This document shows, in pieces, positions 11,954 through 12,821 of a stretch of 12,821 nt of DNA. Made by a program: the position numbers and the translations under genes. The notes below the pieces were generated by a model. The model searched no databases. It was not told the DNA's origin and saw only the letters and a list, made by a program, of their open reading frames with translations. Position 1 is the stretch's first letter, and every line of letters begins with the position of its first letter. The DNA comes from VGRW01 sp041498295 (lineage in GTDB: Bacteria; Myxococcota_A; UBA9160; SZUA-336): assembly GCA_041498295.1 (NCBI GenBank), contig JBGQIB010000138.1:1-12821 (forward strand), in the 5' to 3' direction.

Positions 11954-12821
11954 TTAGCCTCCGATCCGGAACATCTCGATCTTCTCGCGCCCCGACGCCA
12001 GCTCCGCGCGCGCCTCCGAGTAGCGATCCGTGCGCGCGCGCCACAAATCTGCGATCTGCGCGCGCAGCGCGTCGTCCCCTACACCAGAACGCAGCGGCGC
12101 CTTCAAGTCGACCCCCGAGGTCGCGAAGAGACACGTGAAGAGGTGTCCGTCCGCGGAGAGCCGCGCGCGCGTGCAGTCGCCGCAGAAGGGCTGAGTCACC
12201 GAGGCGATGATGCCGATCTCGCCCGCGCCGTCCGCGTAGCGGTAGCGGTTCGCGACCTCGCCGCGGTAGCCGGGTGCGAGTGGCTCCAGCGGAAACGCGT
12301 CGTGGATCCGGTCGCGAATCTCGCGCGCCGAGAGCACGTCGCCCTGATTCCAGTGATTCAACGTGCCTACGTCCATGAACTCGATGAAGCGCACGATCAT
12401 GGCCGTGCCGCGAAAGCGCGCGGCCAGAGCGACGATCGTATGATCGTTCACGCCGCGCTGCACGACGCAGTTCAGCTTGATCGGCGCGAGCCGCGCGCGG
12501 TCCGCTTCCTTGATTCCGTCGAGCACGCGCGCGACCGGGAAATTCTTGCCGTTCATGCGACCGAAGACCTCGGGGTCGAGCGAGTCGAGACTCACCGTGA
12601 TCCTGCGCAGGCCCGCGCCGGCGAGACCCTCGGCCTGCTCGGCGAGCAGGTAGCCGTTGGTGGTGAGCGCGAGGTCGGGCGCGCCCGGCAGCGCCGCGAG
12701 TCGCGCGATCAGGCCGGAAAGCTGAGCGCGCAGCAGGGGCTCACCGCCGGTGATGCGCAGCTTCCCCACGCCGAGCTCGACGAAGATGCGCGCGAGCCGC
12801 TCGATCTCCTCGAAGGAGAGG
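11954..12821 (-). CDS. moaA: GTP 3',8-cyclase MoaA, lacking the N-terminal part
   Basis: A radical-SAM enzyme that with MoaC turns GTP into cyclic pyranopterin monophosphate, the first step of molybdenum cofactor synthesis. The frame stays open to base 12821 and the first visible residues (LSFEEIERLARIFVELG) are typical MoaA, so the gene continues beyond the window; the N-terminal CxxxCxxC cluster is outside. Visible: LRITGGEPLLR, LTTNGYLL, SLDSLDPEVFGRMNG, KLNCVVQRGVND, RFIEFMDVG. The C-terminal second 4Fe-4S motif has Cys codons at 12182-12184, 12173-12175 and 12131-12133 (CxxC-x13-C). The protein ends in the GG dipeptide needed for activity in the family. The GTG at 12767-12769 is an internal valine, not a start. 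cca lies 24 bp downstream. Confidence 0.95.
   Translation of the reverse strand, partial: LSFEEIERLARIFVELGVGKLRITGGEPLLRAQLSGLIARLAALPGAPDLALTTNGYLLAEQAEGLAGAGLRRITVSLDSLDPEVFGRMNGKNFPVARVLDGIKEADRARLAPIKLNCVVQRGVNDHTIVALAARFRGTAMIVRFIEFMDVGTLNHWNQGDVLSAREIRDRIHDAFPLEPLAPGYRGEVANRYRYADGAGEIGIIASVTQPFCGDCTRARLSADGHLFTCLFATSGVDLKAPLRSGVGDDALRAQIADLWRARTDRYSEARAELASGREKIEMFRIGG

Noticed and set aside
10641..12134. 497-codon minus-strand frame overlapping cca and moaA
   Set aside because: It is Arg-rich and out of frame with two motif-complete genes on the same strand.

Overview
The window is very GC-rich, with third codon positions almost all G or C. It reads like chromosome from a soil or aquatic proteobacterium-like organism, plausibly of the former Deltaproteobacteria (Myxococcota or a relative). 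The hints are an outer-membrane polysaccharide export protein, a CysD plus fused CysN-CysC pair, and sigma-54-type promoter sequences. The placement is an inference; there is no rRNA or taxonomic marker here. Nothing looks like a phage, insertion sequence or CRISPR array.

Layout, left to right. (1) 1-513: 3' part of a polysaccharide export (Wza/OPX-type) gene, then an intergenic repeat, then nadB (L-aspartate oxidase) on the minus strand. (2) 2310-3656, plus strand: a secreted lytic transglycosylase, an overlapping pgsA, and a tRNA-Gly(GCC) with a clear -35/-10 promoter. (3) 3760-5359: an island of five small proteins facing each other. YtxH-like, phage-holin-superfamily (YqjE-like) and DUF3618-like proteins lie on plus; CsbD and a second YtxH-like protein lie on minus. 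(4) 5505-7199: a long AI-2E family (PerM-type) permease with a C-terminal soluble extension. (5) 7200-10148: a second copy of the intergenic repeat, then cysD and cysNC, making APS and PAPS from sulfate. (6) 10149-10579: 431 bp without a credible gene but with many dyads. (7) 10580-12821, minus: cca (tRNA nucleotidyltransferase with HD domain) preceded by moaA (molybdenum cofactor synthesis, cut by the window edge).

The most interesting part is the small-protein island. Each of its two operons is preceded by a -24/-12 (sigma-54) promoter sequence. The one before csbD matches the consensus exactly; the one before the plus-strand operon is close. Each predicted leader (67 and 82 nt) carries an inverted repeat, and each promoter has the same heptamer GTAGATC in the same orientation, centred about 98 bp upstream of the predicted start. 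I infer one enhancer-binding activator co-controlling a membrane/envelope stress module; no such activator gene is in the window.

Two other signals deserve attention. A 72-bp intergenic repeat (547-618 and 7210-7281, 61/72 identical) contains a hairpin in which one base pair is swapped G-C to C-G between the copies. A patch at 10362-10450 has several competing complementary segments and may be a structured RNA or regulatory element.
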